Shown: one piece after another, positions 1-6,760 of the stretch
Layout: every line of letters begins with the position of its first letter
Numbering within the stretch: position 1 is the first letter of the stretch
Origin: UBA922 sp035438805
GTDB taxonomy: Bacteria; Patescibacteriota; Patescibacteriia; Magasanikbacterales; UBA922
Length of the DNA stretch: 12,591 nt
Assembly (NCBI GenBank): GCA_035438805.1
Contig: DAORJA010000027.1
Location: forward strand, 1-12,591
Direction: 5' to 3'
The notes under the pieces: generated by a model
Database searches by the model: none
Told to the model about the DNA's origin: nothing
What the model saw: only the letters and a program-made list of their open reading frames with translations
Position numbers and translations under genes: made by a program

Positions 1-1
1 G

Positions 2-1006
2 ATAGTCCATGACGGATCAGTGATCAAATCCCGTGAGCGTTCAGACGTATATCTCGTTATCAATAATGTAAAATTCCACATTGAAAATGGTGAAACTCTC
101 AAAGAACTTGGTATTCCAGGGAGCTGGATCGAAATCGTGACACAAAAAACGATAGATGCAATACCTACAGGAACATCCCTCAACATGTACCCAAATTCAC
201 GAATCATGAGTGCAGCAGCTCCAAACTTCATGCTCTTCAAAGATAGAAATGGTTCAACAGTATATCGTGTGGAGCCGAGTAGCAAAGACCCCAAATATCA
301 GGTGCTCAGAAAAATTTCAAATGAAGCAGCACTCCGAAAAACAGGATATCGCCTAGACCGAATCCCTACAGTCTCAATTGCAGAAATCGAAAACCTTTCA
401 CTAATTGGCGTGAATACAAAAACTACCTTTAGAATTGGCGCAGATCTCGGAAGCAATTCCACCATTTCCTATCGAGGAACATTTGAAGAAATAATAGAAG
501 AGCGCCAAGCTGCAAAAAATGAAGGAGCATTTTTGAGGGATGAAAAATATGAGAATGTTTCTTTTGAATATCCACGAAAATTCAAAATAGTTCGAGGCTT
601 TTCATATGGCGGAGCATTTCGAGATGAATATTCAGTCGCGTTCATGCCACCAAAAGATGATACGTCAGTACTCTATATGACGGTCGCTCCAGTTCCTGGA
701 AAAACATCTTCTTATACAGTGCACGATGAAGAAACACTTATTTCAGACACACATCTCTATGCTACGGGCTTCGAGCAATCTGATGCAGTGACCGTACTCC
801 AATCTTCAGGTGACACCTATCGCAACAGCACCTATGGATACACGCGGGTTAGTGCCAAAGAATATAGTAATGGACTTACCGAAAAACGAATCACCTTTAT
901 CTACAAAAATAATGTGTTTACCGGGCTCATACGGCAACATTCAACCAGAGGAACAGAGCTTGAAGATCTACTCTATTACGTTGCACGTACATTCAAAAAT
1001 ACCTAA
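2..1006 (+). CDS. Putative surface/envelope protein with degenerate repeat modules (5' end outside window)
   Basis: The reading frame is open to the left edge, so this is probably the C-terminal part of a longer protein. A GTG at 20 could start it, but the residues before it (IVHDGSV) form the first strand of the repeat, so I treat the gene as truncated by the window. Numbering from that GTG, residues 1-55 and about 68-131 are two copies of a module with the pattern VY-x-V, a basic or polar strand, then a helix ending in LG/TGY and an I-P-T step. Similar modules are common in predicted cell-surface proteins of Patescibacteria, from memory. Residues about 180-328 form a separate beta-rich domain beginning FEYPRKFKI, which recalls PsbP-like or lipoprotein-type domains but is not diagnostic. 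No membrane segment is visible in this part. Function is unknown and location outside the cytoplasm is inferred. The next gene starts 18 nt downstream. Confidence 0.7.
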   Translation: MVHDGSVIKSRERSDVYLVINNVKFHIENGETLKELGIPGSWIEIVTQKTIDAIPTGTSLNMYPNSRIMSAAAPNFMLFKDRNGSTVYRVEPSSKDPKYQVLRKISNEAALRKTGYRLDRIPTVSIAEIENLSLIGVNTKTTFRIGADLGSNSTISYRGTFEEIIEERQAAKNEGAFLRDEKYENVSFEYPRKFKIVRGFSYGGAFRDEYSVAFMPPKDDTSVLYMTVAPVPGKTSSYTVHDEETLISDTHLYATGFEQSDAVTVLQSSGDTYRNSTYGYTRVSAKEYSNGLTEKRITFIYKNNVFTGLIRQHSTRGTELEDLLYYVARTFKNT

Positions 1007-1024
1007 AAAATTAAAATGCCTGTT

Positions 1025-2020
1025 ATGAAGCATGTCATTCGACTGACAAGCATCGATTCACAATTCCAATCCCAGATAGTGCACTCACTCGAGCCGCACG
1101 ATATTGCGATTTCCCCAACCACTGTCGAGAATACTCACCTCGACCCGAATACTACCATCCTTGGTGTATTTGTGGACTCAACTATTGGAAAAAGTGTGAT
1201 TGATTCCATGCCACACCTCGCACACATCGTGACATTTTCGACAGGCTATGATCACATCGACCTGGCATATGCCAAAAAGAAAAAAATAACGGTCTCAAAC
1301 GTGCCAACCTATGGAGAAAATACCGTTGCCGAACATGCCTTAGCCCTTCTTCTTTCACTTTCAAGAAAACTATATCCCTCAATCAAACGGGTAAAAGAAG
1401 GACGATACGATTATCATGACTTACAAGGTTTTGATATCAAAGGAAAAACAATCGGGGTCATAGGAACCGGGCACATTGGTGTACATTTTATGAAACTTCT
1501 CAGCGGATTTGAAGCACACCTCATTGCCTATGATGCATTCCCAAATAAGGCACTAGAAAAAGAATATGGATTTTCATATGTAGAATTGAACACTCTATTC
1601 AAAGAATCACATATTATTTCGCTTCACCTACCTCTTCTTCCTTCTACCACACACCTGATCGACCAAAAAGCGGTAAAAATAATGAGAAAAGGAATCTATG
1701 TTATCAATACCGCACGCGGAGGATTAATAGAACCCGAAGCACTTCTTCGAGGACTCCAAGATGGTACGATTGCCGGAGCTGGACTCGATGTCCTTGAAGA
1801 GGAAATGGTATTCAAAACTCCAGAGAATATTCTAACCCTAAAAAAACCGCAAGATATTCGACAGAGTCTTATTGAAAACGCGATTATTGACCACCCGAAA
1901 ACTATCATCACTCCCCACAATGCATTCAATAGCGTGGAAGCCATCAATCGAATTATCACCACAGCAGTTGAGAATATCAAAAATGTTATTGCAGGATCTC
2001 CCAGTAACTTAGTAAAATAG
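1025..2020 (+). CDS. D-isomer-specific 2-hydroxyacid dehydrogenase (D-lactate dehydrogenase-like)
   Basis: A cytoplasmic NAD-dependent enzyme that interconverts a 2-keto acid and a D-2-hydroxy acid. The 331 residues match the family length. The nucleotide-binding motif GTGHIG lies at about 147-152. The catalytic triad is visible as Arg231 (in NTARGG), Glu260 (in GLDVLEEE) and His298 (in ITPHNAF). The segment NVPTYGENTVAEHALALLL precedes the Rossmann half, as in D-lactate dehydrogenases. An insert before the catalytic His (about 264-290) also resembles the D-LDH branch. An ATG at 1016 would add three residues; I prefer 1025 because the first beta strand then follows the Met directly and T stands at -1 as in the other genes here. 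The BASS transporter follows after 4 nt. Pyruvate to D-lactate is the likeliest reaction, but hydroxyisocaproate or phosphoglycerate-like substrates cannot be excluded. Confidence 0.9.
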   Translation: MKHVIRLTSIDSQFQSQIVHSLEPHDIAISPTTVENTHLDPNTTILGVFVDSTIGKSVIDSMPHLAHIVTFSTGYDHIDLAYAKKKKITVSNVPTYGENTVAEHALALLLSLSRKLYPSIKRVKEGRYDYHDLQGFDIKGKTIGVIGTGHIGVHFMKLLSGFEAHLIAYDAFPNKALEKEYGFSYVELNTLFKESHIISLHLPLLPSTTHLIDQKAVKIMRKGIYVINTARGGLIEPEALLRGLQDGTIAGAGLDVLEEEMVFKTPENILTLKKPQDIRQSLIENAIIDHPKTIITPHNAFNSVEAINRIITTAVENIKNVIAGSPSNLVK

Positions 2021-2024
2021 GCGT

Positions 2025-2957
2025 ATGGCAAAACAGAAAAAAGGCCATACCTCTCTCTCACATCTATACATCTTAGTTCTTGGAATTTCACTGGGGTTCG
2101 GTCTAGGATTTCCACAGTACGGAGTGTATTTTTTCCCCTATATCACTTTCCTCCTCGGATGTATTTTCTTTTTTTCAGCATTAAAATTACATCTCAAAGA
2201 CGTAAAAGAAAGTGCACATGAAATAAAAACTATTTCACTTGCGGTAATTTTGAAATTGATCATTCTACCAATAGTTGTCTATTACCTCACACTACTCATA
2301 GCACCCTCACTCGCAATCCCCTTTTTACTTCTTGCCGCCATGCCGACAGCAATGACCGCACCATTATTTACCACCATGGCGCATGGTAAACAAAGTTTTT
2401 CGTTGGTTCTCTCTATTGTCACCTCACTGTTAGCACCACTCACCATCCCTCTCGTAATACAATTTCTCGTCAGATCCTCTGTTTCAGTTGATATCATAGA
2501 CATGTGCATACGCCTAGTTCTGATTATTTTCCTCCCTATCGCTCTAGCCGAAGGTCTAAAAAAATTCACTCCACAGATTGCAAAAAAAGTTACCTCAATG
2601 GCACGTGCATGGTCTCTCGGAGCACTTGGATTTCTCCTCATAGGAGTTACCGCAGTACATGCTTCAACGATAATAAATACCGTACTTACTGAGCCTGCAA
2701 AATTCCTCATCCCTCTGGCTATTTTTTTCCTCCTGACCCACGTGATTGGATACGGTGTATTCTTTTGGCTCAAGTTCAAAAAGAGGGTTGCCGCAACCGT
2801 GTCTATCGCGTACATGAACTTTACCCTAGCTATTTATCTCTCGACTGCATTTTTCCCTGACCACAGTGTGCTTATTCCGATCATTATCTCAGCCATCCCC
2901 TGGAGTATCGCCATTATCCCTTTTGCTGAAATCGCAGCTCACCACGAGCATACGTAA
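2025..2957 (+). CDS. BASS-type (bile acid:sodium symporter family) membrane transporter
   Basis: A 310-residue, very hydrophobic protein with about nine or ten membrane segments (approximately 12-30, 34-52, 68-92, 96-116, 125-149, 157-176, 195-213, 227-249, 256-276, 282-303). The central stretch AAMPTAMTAPLFTTMAHG (104-121), followed by SLVLSIVTSLLAPLTIPL, matches the family pattern of a broken helix with a small/polar sodium site, then a long segment ending in LAP-x-x-IP. The second broken-helix half is near MNFTLAIYLSTAFFP (264-278). Length and topology fit the family. BASS proteins co-transport organic anions with sodium, including bile acids, pantothenate and pyruvate. The substrate cannot be read from sequence. 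The 4-nt spacing to the 2-hydroxyacid dehydrogenase suggests co-translation and perhaps a 2-keto or hydroxy acid substrate, which is inference. Confidence 0.75.
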   Translation: MAKQKKGHTSLSHLYILVLGISLGFGLGFPQYGVYFFPYITFLLGCIFFFSALKLHLKDVKESAHEIKTISLAVILKLIILPIVVYYLTLLIAPSLAIPFLLLAAMPTAMTAPLFTTMAHGKQSFSLVLSIVTSLLAPLTIPLVIQFLVRSSVSVDIIDMCIRLVLIIFLPIALAEGLKKFTPQIAKKVTSMARAWSLGALGFLLIGVTAVHASTIINTVLTEPAKFLIPLAIFFLLTHVIGYGVFFWLKFKKRVAATVSIAYMNFTLAIYLSTAFFPDHSVLIPIIISAIPWSIAIIPFAEIAAHHEHT

Positions 2958-2973
2958 AAACCTCGTGTATTTT

Positions 2974-3005
2974 CCCTCCCCTCTTAGGGAAGGGTTAGGG
3001 TGGGG
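2974..3005. repeat. Imperfect hairpin and G-rich tract (G-quadruplex motif) between the transporter gene and the rplA promoter
   Basis: Bases 2974-2982 (CCCTCCCCT) can pair with 2986-2994 (AGGGAAGGG) with one C-A mismatch and a 3-nt loop. The overlapping stretch GGGAAGGGTTAGGGTGGGG (2987-3005) has four G-runs separated by 2, 3 and 1 nt, which fits the G-quadruplex pattern. The complementary text (CCCTAACCCTTCCCT) resembles short dispersed repeats seen in many bacterial intergenic regions, so it may be a genomic repeat copy. No T-run follows the hairpin on the plus strand, so it is a poor intrinsic terminator. Confidence 0.45.
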
Positions 3006-3020
3006 TTGAGGTCAAAAACC

Positions 3021-3049
3021 TTGACAATTCTCCCTTCATCGAGTATTCT
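3021..3049 (+). promoter_or_regulatory. Sigma70-type promoter of rplA
   Basis: A perfect -35 TTGACA (3021-3026) is followed by a 17-nt spacer and a -10 TATTCT (3044-3049). Transcription would start near 3056, just before the structured leader, and gives a 5' UTR of about 65 nt. It is the best promoter match in the window. Confidence 0.8.
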
Positions 3050-3062
3050 TTCCCCATTATTC

Positions 3063-3106
3063 AGGTGGGACCCCGCCCTTCGCGAAGGGCGGGGGTTAGA
3101 ACCACT
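3063..3106 (+). promoter_or_regulatory. Ribosomal protein L1 mRNA leader: mimic of the 23S rRNA L1-binding site
   Basis: GGUGG (3064-3068) can pair with CCACU (3102-3106, the first pair being G-U). Inside it lies an asymmetric loop with GA (3069-3070) on the 5' side and GUUAGAA (3095-3101) on the 3' side. A perfect 24-nt palindrome follows (3071-3094, arm CCCCGCCCUU, tetraloop CGCG). In E. coli 23S rRNA, from memory, the L1 stalk reads AGGUGGGA, then a helix, then a loop ending UUGAAAUACCACC. The leader has AGGUGGGA exactly (3063-3070), and UUAGAACCAC on the other side. It lies between the predicted transcription start and the rplA ATG, 14 nt upstream of the start codon. L1 binding here would be expected to block translation of its own mRNA. 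The structure is read from sequence; the function is inferred from known L1 autoregulation. Confidence 0.75.
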
Positions 3107-3120
3107 AAGTTTAGAAGACT

Positions 3121-3804
3121 ATGTCAAAACGCATGAATGACCTAAAGACTAAGGTCGACGCAAATAAAGTCTATTCACTGGATGAAGCACTCGCGCTCGT
3201 AAAAAGTACGAGTAACGTAAAATTCGACGCTTCTGTCGAAGTACACGCTCGCCTAGGAATCGATGTAGGTAAAAGTGACCAGCAGATCCGAGCAACCGTA
3301 GCACTGCCTCACGGAACAGGAAAAAAGACCATTATTGCAGCATTTGTCGGAGCAAACGATGAAAAAGCAGCAAAAGATGCTGGAGCTGACTTTATCTATT
3401 CAGAAACCGAAATTAAGGGATTCCAGAGTGGGGCTACCAAAATCGAATTTGATATCGCTGTAGCAACACCTGAAATGATGCCTAAACTCGCGATCGCAGC
3501 TAAAGTATTGGGTCCAAAAGGTTTGATGCCTAACCCAAAGACTGGAACTGTAGACAAAGATGTAGCAAAAATGGTAACTGAACTCAAAAAAGGTAAAGTT
3601 GCTTTCAAAAACGATGATACTGGAAATGTGCATGCATCAATTGGTAAAGTAAGCTTTGATACCACAAAACTCAAAGAAAACTATGAAAGTTTGATTGAAG
3701 CTTTGAAGAAAGCAAAGCCAAGTTCATCAAAAGGAACATATCTCAAAGCACTCTATCTCACGAGTAGCATGGGACCAAGTATCAAAGTAGAACTTCCTCA
3801 ATAA
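3121..3804 (+). CDS. rplA: 50S ribosomal protein L1
   Basis: The primary binding protein of the 23S L1 stalk, which helps move deacylated tRNA out of the E site and commonly represses its own mRNA. At 227 residues it is full length. The family signature is clear: VLGPKGLMPNPKTGTV at 129-144, the N-terminal strand FDASVEVHARLGID at 35-48, and the C-terminal SSMGPSIKV at 215-223. The start at 3121 is the first ATG after the leader; MSKRMNDL matches the family N-terminus, and only a weak AGAAG lies upstream. Unlike the usual rplK-rplA-rplJ-rplL arrangement, the gene stands alone between its own promoter and terminator. Some Parcubacteria lineages are reported to lack L1, so its presence is informative for placement. 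Regulation by the upstream leader is predicted. Confidence 0.97.
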   Translation: MSKRMNDLKTKVDANKVYSLDEALALVKSTSNVKFDASVEVHARLGIDVGKSDQQIRATVALPHGTGKKTIIAAFVGANDEKAAKDAGADFIYSETEIKGFQSGATKIEFDIAVATPEMMPKLAIAAKVLGPKGLMPNPKTGTVDKDVAKMVTELKKGKVAFKNDDTGNVHASIGKVSFDTTKLKENYESLIEALKKAKPSSSKGTYLKALYLTSSMGPSIKVELPQ

Positions 3805-3812
3805 AAAACAAC

Positions 3813-3839
3813 AAAGCCCGCGTAAACAGCGGGTTTTTT
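3813..3839 (+). terminator. Intrinsic terminator of rplA
   Basis: CCCGC (3817-3821) pairs with GCGGG (3829-3833) around a 7-nt loop. The stem extends through one G-T and three A-T pairs into the run of six T's (3834-3839). It starts 8 nt after the rplA stop codon. Confidence 0.85.
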
Positions 3840-3844
3840 GTTAC

Positions 3845-3873
3845 TTGCACCCCAATACCCCATTTGCTACACT
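3845..3873 (+). promoter_or_regulatory. Promoter of the thymidylate operon
   Basis: TTGCAC (3845-3850), a 17-nt spacer and TACACT (3868-3873), with TGC directly before the -10 box as an extended -10 element. Transcription would start near 3880, giving a leader of about 20 nt before the dCMP deaminase ATG. It begins 5 nt after the rplA terminator, which supports a fresh transcription unit. Confidence 0.7.
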
Positions 3874-3900
3874 TCACCATATCACTCTTATTTTTTGCAT

Positions 3901-4413
3901 ATGTCTGATACTGCAGCAACCCCACAACAGACTGAATTCAAACGCCCTACCTGGGATGAGTATTTCATGGAAATCGCCCAAACAGTAGCAAAGAGAGCGA
4001 GCTGCGACCGAGGTCGTTCAGGATGTGTGATTGCAAAAGACAAACAAATCATTGTGACTGGCTACGTTGGAGCTGCAGCAGGACTTCCCCACTGTGACGA
4101 AGTGGGACATCAGATGAAAACGGTTACCCACGAAGATGGACATCAGAGTCAGCACTGCATGCGAACGGCACACGCAGAACAAAACGCTATTGTGCAGGCT
4201 GCGCGTATTGGAAGCTCAATAGATGGAGCCACTCTATATTGCAAAATGACTCCGTGTGCAGCATGCGGCAGAATGATCATCAATGCAGGAATCAAGCGAG
4301 TAGTATGCGAAAAAAGATATCATGCCGGTGGTGAATCTGAAGAGATGTTTCGAAAAGTAGGAATAGAACTTGATTTCTTTAACGAAGATGTAGAACAGTA
4401 TGCAAAACAGTAA
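3901..4413 (+). CDS. Deoxycytidylate (dCMP) deaminase
   Basis: A zinc enzyme that deaminates dCMP to dUMP, the substrate of ThyA. The 170 residues carry the cytidine/deoxycytidylate deaminase motifs: HAE at 91-93 (zinc ligand and proton-shuttle Glu) and PCAAC at 118-122 (two zinc Cys). The dCMP-deaminase type is indicated by PTWDEYFMEIA (16-26) and GLPHCDE (61-67). Extra residues Cys34, Cys65, His85 and Cys86 could form the second zinc site known from phage T4-type enzymes. The frame is open further upstream, but that stretch runs through the promoter and the rplA terminator, so the ATG at 3901 is the start. It has no Shine-Dalgarno and T at -1. It is first of six thymidylate genes and overlaps the next by 14 nt. 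The T4 enzyme is allosteric (dCTP/dTTP); whether this one is cannot be told. Confidence 0.92.
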   Translation: MSDTAATPQQTEFKRPTWDEYFMEIAQTVAKRASCDRGRSGCVIAKDKQIIVTGYVGAAAGLPHCDEVGHQMKTVTHEDGHQSQHCMRTAHAEQNAIVQAARIGSSIDGATLYCKMTPCAACGRMIINAGIKRVVCEKRYHAGGESEEMFRKVGIELDFFNEDVEQYAKQ

Positions 4414-4969
4414 TAAAATAATACTTGGGTTCGTAGGTGATCTTGCGAGTGGAAAAGGAACTGCTGCAAAATATTTGAATGAAAAGTACGGTGCCACTAC
4501 CTATCGTTTTTCAACCATGCTCCGAGACATTTTGAAGCGCGTGTATGTACCAGAGACCAGAGAAAATCTGCAAAATCTTTCAACATTCTTGCGTGAATCC
4601 TATGGCCAAAATGTCATGAGTAGAGTCATTGCAGAAGATGTTGCACGGGATCAAAACAATCTAGTTATTGTCGAAGGAATCAGACGTCCAAGTGATATTG
4701 AATATTTGAAAAAATTGAAAGGATTTCATCTCATTTATCTCACGGGAGACCCTAAAATCCGCTGGCAACGCTTAGTGCTCCGAAAAGAAAATCCAGGAGA
4801 TAGTGAAAAAACCTACGAAGAATTTCTAAAAGATGAAATGGCAGAAGCTGATCGAATGATCAAAGAATTGGGTGCAACTGCGGAGAAAAAAATAGAAAAT
4901 AATAATGGATACGAAGAGTTTTACCAAGAACTTGAACAACTGGTGGCATACTATGGAAATACGAATTAA
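4400..4969 (+). CDS. Small P-loop nucleotide kinase, dephospho-CoA kinase/UPF0200-like; possible dNMP kinase
   Basis: A 189-residue soluble P-loop kinase. The Walker A is GDLASGKGT (13-21). A Walker B-like strand LVIVEGIRR lies at 88-96, and a lid with RLVLRKENPGD lies at about 124-134. The order of elements (FSTMLRDIL after the P-loop helix, then ESYGQNVMSRVIAED, then VEGIR) matches archaeal UPF0200/adenylate-kinase-like proteins and more distantly dephospho-CoA kinases. The start at 4400 overlaps the deaminase by 14 nt, and the end overlaps dut by 17 nt, so translation is probably coupled. In this operon a nucleotide substrate such as dCMP or another dNMP is plausible, but that rests on context alone. 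Dephospho-CoA kinase remains an alternative. The kinase fold is confident; the substrate is not. Confidence 0.75.
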   Translation: MQNSNKIILGFVGDLASGKGTAAKYLNEKYGATTYRFSTMLRDILKRVYVPETRENLQNLSTFLRESYGQNVMSRVIAEDVARDQNNLVIVEGIRRPSDIEYLKKLKGFHLIYLTGDPKIRWQRLVLRKENPGDSEKTYEEFLKDEMAEADRMIKELGATAEKKIENNNGYEEFYQELEQLVAYYGNTN

Positions 4970-5387
4970 AAGAGTTGATACCACACTCCCCCTTCCAGAA
5001 TATAAGACCAAAGGGGCAGTAGCGTTTGATCTCTATTCACGAATAAATGAAGTGATTCCACCTCGAAGCCTCAAATTGATTCCAGCAAATTTCATCATTG
5101 GAACGCCAGAGGGCTATATGCTCATGCTCGCCGCCCGTTCAAGCCTGGCTTCAAAAAAAGGACTCATGATGGGAAATGGAATCGGCACCATTGATCAGGA
5201 TTATTGTGGTGAAGAAGATGAGCTGAAACTAAATCTATATAATTTTACTGACACTGCAGTAGCAATAGAAAAAGGTGAAAGACTCGCTCAAGGAATATTT
5301 GTAAAAATAGAAAAAGGAAATTGGAATGAAGTAGAAAAAATGTCTAATGAAAGCCGCGGTGGATTTGGAACTACTGGCCAATTCTAA
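4953..5387 (+). CDS. dut: dUTP diphosphatase (dUTPase)
   Basis: Hydrolyses dUTP to dUMP and pyrophosphate, which keeps uracil out of DNA and feeds ThyA. All five trimeric-dUTPase motifs are present in 144 residues: I, GAVAFDLYS (21-29); II, ARSSLA (61-66); III, GTIDQDYCGE (78-87) with catalytic Asp81; IV, ERLAQGIFVK (109-118); V, RGGFGTTGQF (135-144). It presumably forms the usual homotrimer. An upstream ATG at 4905 in the same frame would add 16 residues lying inside the kinase gene. The ATG at 4953 gives the family N-terminus MEIRIKRV and T at -1. A bifunctional dCTP deaminase/dUTPase is less likely, since motif III and the glycine-rich C-terminus are dUTPase-like. The gene overlaps the kinase gene by 17 nt and lies 28 nt before thyA. 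Confidence 0.92.
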   Translation: MEIRIKRVDTTLPLPEYKTKGAVAFDLYSRINEVIPPRSLKLIPANFIIGTPEGYMLMLAARSSLASKKGLMMGNGIGTIDQDYCGEEDELKLNLYNFTDTAVAIEKGERLAQGIFVKIEKGNWNEVEKMSNESRGGFGTTGQF

Positions 5388-5415
5388 ACAATCAGACTTG
5401 ATAACTTACAAATGT

Positions 5416-6288
5416 ATGAAAGCCTATCTCGACCTTGTTCAAAAAATCCTCAATGAAGGAGTGCTAAAATCGAACCGCACAGGTACTGATGCATATGCAA
5501 TCGCCGGAGCAATGTTTGAACATGACATGTCGACTGGTTTTCCACTTCTTACAACCAAAAAAGTACCCTTCCGCCTGATCGCAAGCGAACTCGAATTCTT
5601 TATCAATGGAATTACCGATAAAGAATGGATGAAAGAGAGAAATAACCATATCTGGGACGAATGGGCTAGACCGAGCAAGGCTCCTTATGGCCATGATGAA
5701 GCGAGTAAAAAAAGAATGGCAGAAGAGCGAGATTTGGGTCCGATTTATGGATTTCAATGGAGACATTTCAATGCACCTTACGAGTCTTATGATACAGACT
5801 ATACAGGAAAAGGTGTTGATCAATTAAAATTGGTAGTTGAAAAATTAAAAAGTAATCCAAATGACCGTCGTATGATTGTCATGGCATGGAACCCAAGCAT
5901 GCTTTCTGACATGGGACTTCCCCCCTGCCATTATGGATTCCAAGTAACCGTAATCAAAGATAAAATAAATTTGCTCTGGAATCAGCGCTCAGTCGATGTA
6001 ATGCTTGGACTTCCGTTTAACATTGCAAGCTATGCCCTACTCCTTCATCTCCTCGCAAAAGAAACTGGATTACAAGAAGGAAAATTAGTGGGATTCCTTG
6101 CTGATGTGCATATATACGAAAACCATATTGAAGGAGCAAAAGAACAACTCACGCGTGACTCGAATAAGTACCCGCTTCCAAAAATAGAAACTCCTCAATT
6201 TACCTCAATTTTTGATTGGAAATATACTGATAGCCAAATACTCGGCTACGAAAGTTACCCAACAATTAAATTTCCCATCGCCATATGA
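5416..6288 (+). CDS. thyA: Thymidylate synthase
   Basis: Methylates dUMP to dTMP with methylene-tetrahydrofolate and leaves dihydrofolate. The 290 residues align end to end with ThyA: MKAYLDLVQKILNEG at the start, DRTGT-like NRTGT at 20-24, the catalytic Cys171 in LPPCHYGFQ, the dUMP-binding arginines in DRRMIVMAWNP (150-160), QRSVDVMLGLPFNIASYALL (190-209), and the C-terminal KFPIAI. A loop around 86-105 is longer than in E. coli ThyA and carries many charged residues. The longer frame from 5347 is rejected because it reads through dUTPase motif V in another frame. The stop TGA overlaps the folA start in ATGA (6285-6288), which suggests coupled translation and matches the biochemical link, since DHFR recycles the ThyA product. 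TGA as stop also argues against a recoded TGA. Confidence 0.97.
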   Translation: MKAYLDLVQKILNEGVLKSNRTGTDAYAIAGAMFEHDMSTGFPLLTTKKVPFRLIASELEFFINGITDKEWMKERNNHIWDEWARPSKAPYGHDEASKKRMAEERDLGPIYGFQWRHFNAPYESYDTDYTGKGVDQLKLVVEKLKSNPNDRRMIVMAWNPSMLSDMGLPPCHYGFQVTVIKDKINLLWNQRSVDVMLGLPFNIASYALLLHLLAKETGLQEGKLVGFLADVHIYENHIEGAKEQLTRDSNKYPLPKIETPQFTSIFDWKYTDSQILGYESYPTIKFPIAI

Positions 6289-6752
6289 TCGCTCTCATTG
6301 CAGCAATTTCTGAAAATAATTGTATTGGGAAATCTGGTACCTTACCTTGGTATATCCCTGAAGATTTAAAGCGGTTCAAGAATATTACGACAGGACATAC
6401 AGTTCTCATGGGACGAAAAACATGGGAATCAATTCCTGAAAAATTTCGTCCACTTCCCAATCGGAAAAATATTGTAGTCACCAGAAACACTGACTACCCA
6501 GTGCCTGCGGGAGTAATGCTCTATCACTCAGTTGATGAAGCCCTAAAGCGTGAAGAGGGTGATATTATGGTAATTGGTGGAGCTGAAATCTACACCCAAT
6601 CAATTGATCATGCAGACACACTCTACATTACGCATATTCGTACTGTTATCGAAGATGGTACTGCATTTTTCCCTGCAATTGATCCAACGATCTGGAAAGA
6701 AGTTGAACGCGAAGATCATGAACACTTTTCTTTTGTAACCTATAAAAAATAA
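6285..6752 (+). CDS. folA: Dihydrofolate reductase
   Basis: Reduces dihydrofolate made by ThyA to tetrahydrofolate with NADPH. The 155 residues are typical of bacterial DHFR. The N-terminal strand MIALIAAISENNCIG leads to LPWYIPEDLKRFK with the catalytic acid Asp27. The NADPH site is seen in MGRKTWESIP (42-51) and IGGAEIY (97-103). The C-terminal beta hairpin FFPAIDPTIWKEV precedes HFSFVTYKK. It overlaps thyA by 4 nt and lies 8 nt before tmk. The arrangement thyA-folA is common in bacteria. Residue Tyr23 falls in the Met20-loop region. No other folate gene is in the window. Confidence 0.96.
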   Translation: MIALIAAISENNCIGKSGTLPWYIPEDLKRFKNITTGHTVLMGRKTWESIPEKFRPLPNRKNIVVTRNTDYPVPAGVMLYHSVDEALKREEGDIMVIGGAEIYTQSIDHADTLYITHIRTVIEDGTAFFPAIDPTIWKEVEREDHEHFSFVTYKK

Positions 6753-6760
6753 GCCGATTT

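Noticed and set aside
2282..2815. 177-codon open frame on the minus strand
   Set aside because: It is antisense to the membrane transporter, whose family motifs are clear. The translated text has no recognisable domain and the frame has no separate signals.
3071..3094. Perfect 24-nt GC-rich palindrome as a terminator or a simple REP repeat
   Set aside because: It lies downstream of a consensus promoter and upstream of rplA with no T-run after it. Its flanks complete an L1-binding structure, so a leader element explains it better.
3838..3900. Extension of the dCMP deaminase upstream to a TTG near 3838
   Set aside because: The extension runs through the rplA terminator T-run and the operon promoter. 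The family N-terminus begins at the ATG at 3901.
4905..4952. Longer dut start at 4905
   Set aside because: The extension lies inside the kinase gene and adds no family sequence. The dUTPase N-terminus begins at 4953.
5347..5415. Longer thyA start at 5347
   Set aside because: The added residues are an out-of-frame reading of dUTPase motif V. ThyA homology starts at the ATG at 5416.
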